DNA from: Epiperipatus broadwayi
Taxonomy: Eukaryota; Onychophora; Udeonychophora; Euonychophora; Peripatidae
Length of the DNA: 64,000 nucleotides
Direction of reading: 5' to 3'
Assembly (NCBI GenBank): GCA_028023455.1
Contig: JAQFVV010000184.1
Location: 1,550,001-1,614,000, forward strand
Both the position numbers and the translations under genes were made by a program. The first letter of the stretch is position 1. Every line of letters begins with the position of its first letter. This document shows, piece after piece, positions 61,430-64,000 of the stretch. The notes below the pieces were generated by a model. That model was not told the origin of the DNA. It made no database searches and worked only from the letters and a program-made list of their open reading frames with translations.

Positions 61430-64000
61430 AACCTTGCTCTCGTGCATCTTCACTTCCAGATAGTATATCTGATATGAAATAAAACAGGTTCTATCTCAGT
61501 TAATAATTAATAACTAAAATATTCTGCATTAAAATTAAAATATTTCACTAGCTCAAATTTAAAATACGAATAAGGTTCAGTTTATAAAAATAAATTAAAT
61601 AAATATTTAATATTTTCATGAGACTTGAAGTGAAAATACAGGTGACAAGATAGATTACATTGAGCCAATATCCCACAGGATACTACCTCAATGGCATAAG
61701 AACACTATCCCCCCTTTATTACTATTTCAAATAACAAACTCATCGTATTCTTACAACTTTAATAACTTCTACTCACTAAGATTAAACTAATAATTAAGTC
61801 TTAATCTTCTATTTGTAATAATCTAGCTCAATAAAATAATCTCAGGTTCATAAAGTTTATTCTAAGTTAATAAAAATACGGTAGTAAAATATAAGAAGGG
61901 ATTTTATGTCATAATCTACTACACTGAAACTAATAATAATAAATGACAGTAATAATAATCTTCATTGTTTAACTAATTCTGTATATCTTTTCTTTTTACT
62001 ATAATTTTATTACCATAATAAAAAAATGAAATAATATAATATGATCTTATATCTTCATGTAATGATATAATAAATACGTGGTAGCATTTTAATAATCTAA
62101 CAAACAAAATATGTGTGGCAACTGATAGCATATAATTTAATATAATATTGTGATAACTGATTTATGACCAATAAAATAATGTAAAATTATGATTATTTAA
62201 TTAAATGAATACCAATAAAATATTTAAATTCTTAAATAATTCTCTATTTATCTTTTTGTGCAAAATTATATATTTGCTTCAATTATTATGCATATATCAT
62301 GATTTCATGCAGCGATGTGGAGAAATAAATAACTCGGACACAAAATTTTTGAAATAACAAAATTTAACAAAGTTTATTACTAACAACAAATAAATAAACA
62401 ATTTATTTACACTATTTACAGTGGATATCCTTAACTTTTTACTTTACAGTGTGATCTACCGGGTTATAAAAAAAATAATTTATATTTCAATTATATCTTT
62501 ATTTAGATTTAGGACAAAATTTTTAAAAAAAATGTTACTATTTGGTTTCTCATTATGGTTAACTTATTACAAATATATTTATCTACTTTATTAGCAACAG
62601 CATTTTATCCTTAATATTATTAAACTATCTTATTTTAAAAAATTCATACTTAGAAAACATTCTATAGAAAACAAAAATTTTATAATGAGTATGGATTTCT
62701 CAAAATATTAAAAAAAATTTCATCTTGCAAAGTCAAAGATGTTACACAAAATATTATCCAAAATTCAGTACTAGATTTTAGTATTTATCACACAATGTTT
62801 GCTAATCATAATATATTCTTCTTTAAGCCTTACTTTAGTATGATATAAGTGTAATCATCAATATATTTCTGTTAATCAATAAACAAAAAATATACTATGC
62901 ATATTGTTTTCATAATTTACTTTGTACTATTGTATTTTAAAAATATGCAATACTTATTTTTCTCTTAAAAAAAAATAATACTAAAGCATTTTAAAATTAT
63001 TATCACTTTAAAGAAAATATCTTTGTTTAGATACTTTATTTTAAAAAAGTTTATATTTCATTTCCGAAATAAAATTCAAAATATATTCTATGATTCTTTT
63101 CTTTCCTTAGGATACTTTGGATCTTCAATTTTAAGTTATAACGTCCTATTCCTTCTAAGCAAATAAACTAATCTTATACAAAACAATAGCATAACATAAG
63201 TTCTAAATTATTTATCATTTCTCTTAAACATATCTTACTGAATGATGCAGTTACATGAAATAAAGATAGCGAAAACAGATGCATAGGATTAAGGAAGAAA
63301 GCTAGAGTATTACTCTTAACATATCTCAAAATCATGGCACAGTGCGAAGAGGTATGACATTTACCTGCCTAATATCCTCTAGTACAGGGACAATGTTAAA
63401 GCTATTTCTTCAGCTTTATTAGAACATCAAATATTTAAAGAAATATAAACACTGTCCAAATAAAATGTGTATCAGTCATAGGGCTTTGTTAACTATGCTG
63501 ATATTCACATAAAGACTAAATATTATTTCCATTCCTTATAACATCCTATTTCTTAAAACTTCATCTTGGTTTCCTGTTCACTAAGTACTTCCAAGCCACT
63601 ATCTCAACATTATTTCTCAAGATTTTCCACATCTTACATCGATAAATAATTATCTGCATTCACAAAACAATAAATAAAATTCATTAATAGTTAAACAATC
63701 TAGCTGTTCCACAAGAAAAGTCTGCTTACTTCATTATTCTATATGTCTAATCATATACAATCTACTTAAACAATATTTGAATATCCAATAACATGAAAAT
63801 TTTAAAAGAATTACATAATTATTTGTTATGTTGGATTATATCACTAATAAAAAAAAAAAATCATCGTATGCATATTTTCAAATCAATCCTATCTCATAAT
63901 GTTTTTTAAAATGGTGTATGAAATGCGGTACATATAAGTAAAAAACTTTTACACTTCATTCTTCCAATTTATGGATGATCTAAAGAAAACAAAAAAAATA
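61430..64000. other. AT-rich spacer, no gene seen
   Basis: No frame or repeat recognised. The block around 62,320-62,420 (several tttatt/aacaaa units after ctcggacaca) resembles the end of a minus-strand LTR but nothing supports it further. Confidence 0.35.

Overview
This window is very AT-rich eukaryotic DNA, roughly three quarters A+T by eye. It has no bacterial-style gene packing and I can defend no intact host exon. The recognisable coding sequence is all transposable-element protein: an APE-type non-LTR retrotransposon, RTE-type LINE fragments, a Penelope-like element (PLE), a hAT transposase and a few weaker remnants. That mix, with many AT microsatellites and MITE-like hairpins, fits a gene-poor intergenic or intronic region of an invertebrate animal, perhaps an arthropod. 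The species cannot be fixed from this sequence.

Layout. 0-9.6 kb: AT-rich spacer with a possible promoter/polyA-bearing segment near 2.1-2.7 kb and a 5'-truncated RTE LINE at 5.92-6.99 kb. 9.66-15.13 kb: a repeat family present twice, once with a 1.4-kb palindrome (10.25-11.65 kb) and once with a single arm (14.73-15.12 kb), flanking a decayed coiled-coil reading frame at 12.65-13.61 kb on the minus strand. 15-27 kb: mostly featureless, with a small Merlin/ISXO2-like remnant near 16.4 kb, a hairpin MITE family (18.8-21.1 kb) and an old minus-strand RTE copy (21.16-22.6 kb). 26.9-30.0 kb: a short inverted repeat, then two PLE reverse-transcriptase copies arranged head to head as a palindrome with ~1-kb arms. 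33.09-34.20 kb: an LTR-like segment. 34.88-36.59 kb: a decayed minus-strand frame with an internal tandem duplication. 41.12-41.87 kb: a TTAA-bounded piggyBac-type MITE, with a divergent relative at 43.9-44.7 kb.

45,894-52,140 is the best preserved element: a 6.2-kb LINE flanked by a perfect 16-bp target-site duplication, with ORF1 (zinc knuckles) and ORF2 (endonuclease, reverse transcriptase and C-terminal CCHC). Only a handful of lesions separate it from intact frames. Directly downstream (52.2-56.1 kb) lies an older hAT transposase split in two by a nest of MITEs.

The most unusual object is at 57,109-57,770. Two ~180-bp direct repeats each carry, on the minus strand, the core of a type I hammerhead ribozyme. 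Their predicted cleavage sites are 472 nt apart, which is the architecture of a retrozyme (a non-autonomous, circular-RNA-forming retroelement). A PLE, the class of reverse transcriptase thought to mobilise animal retrozymes, lies in the same window.
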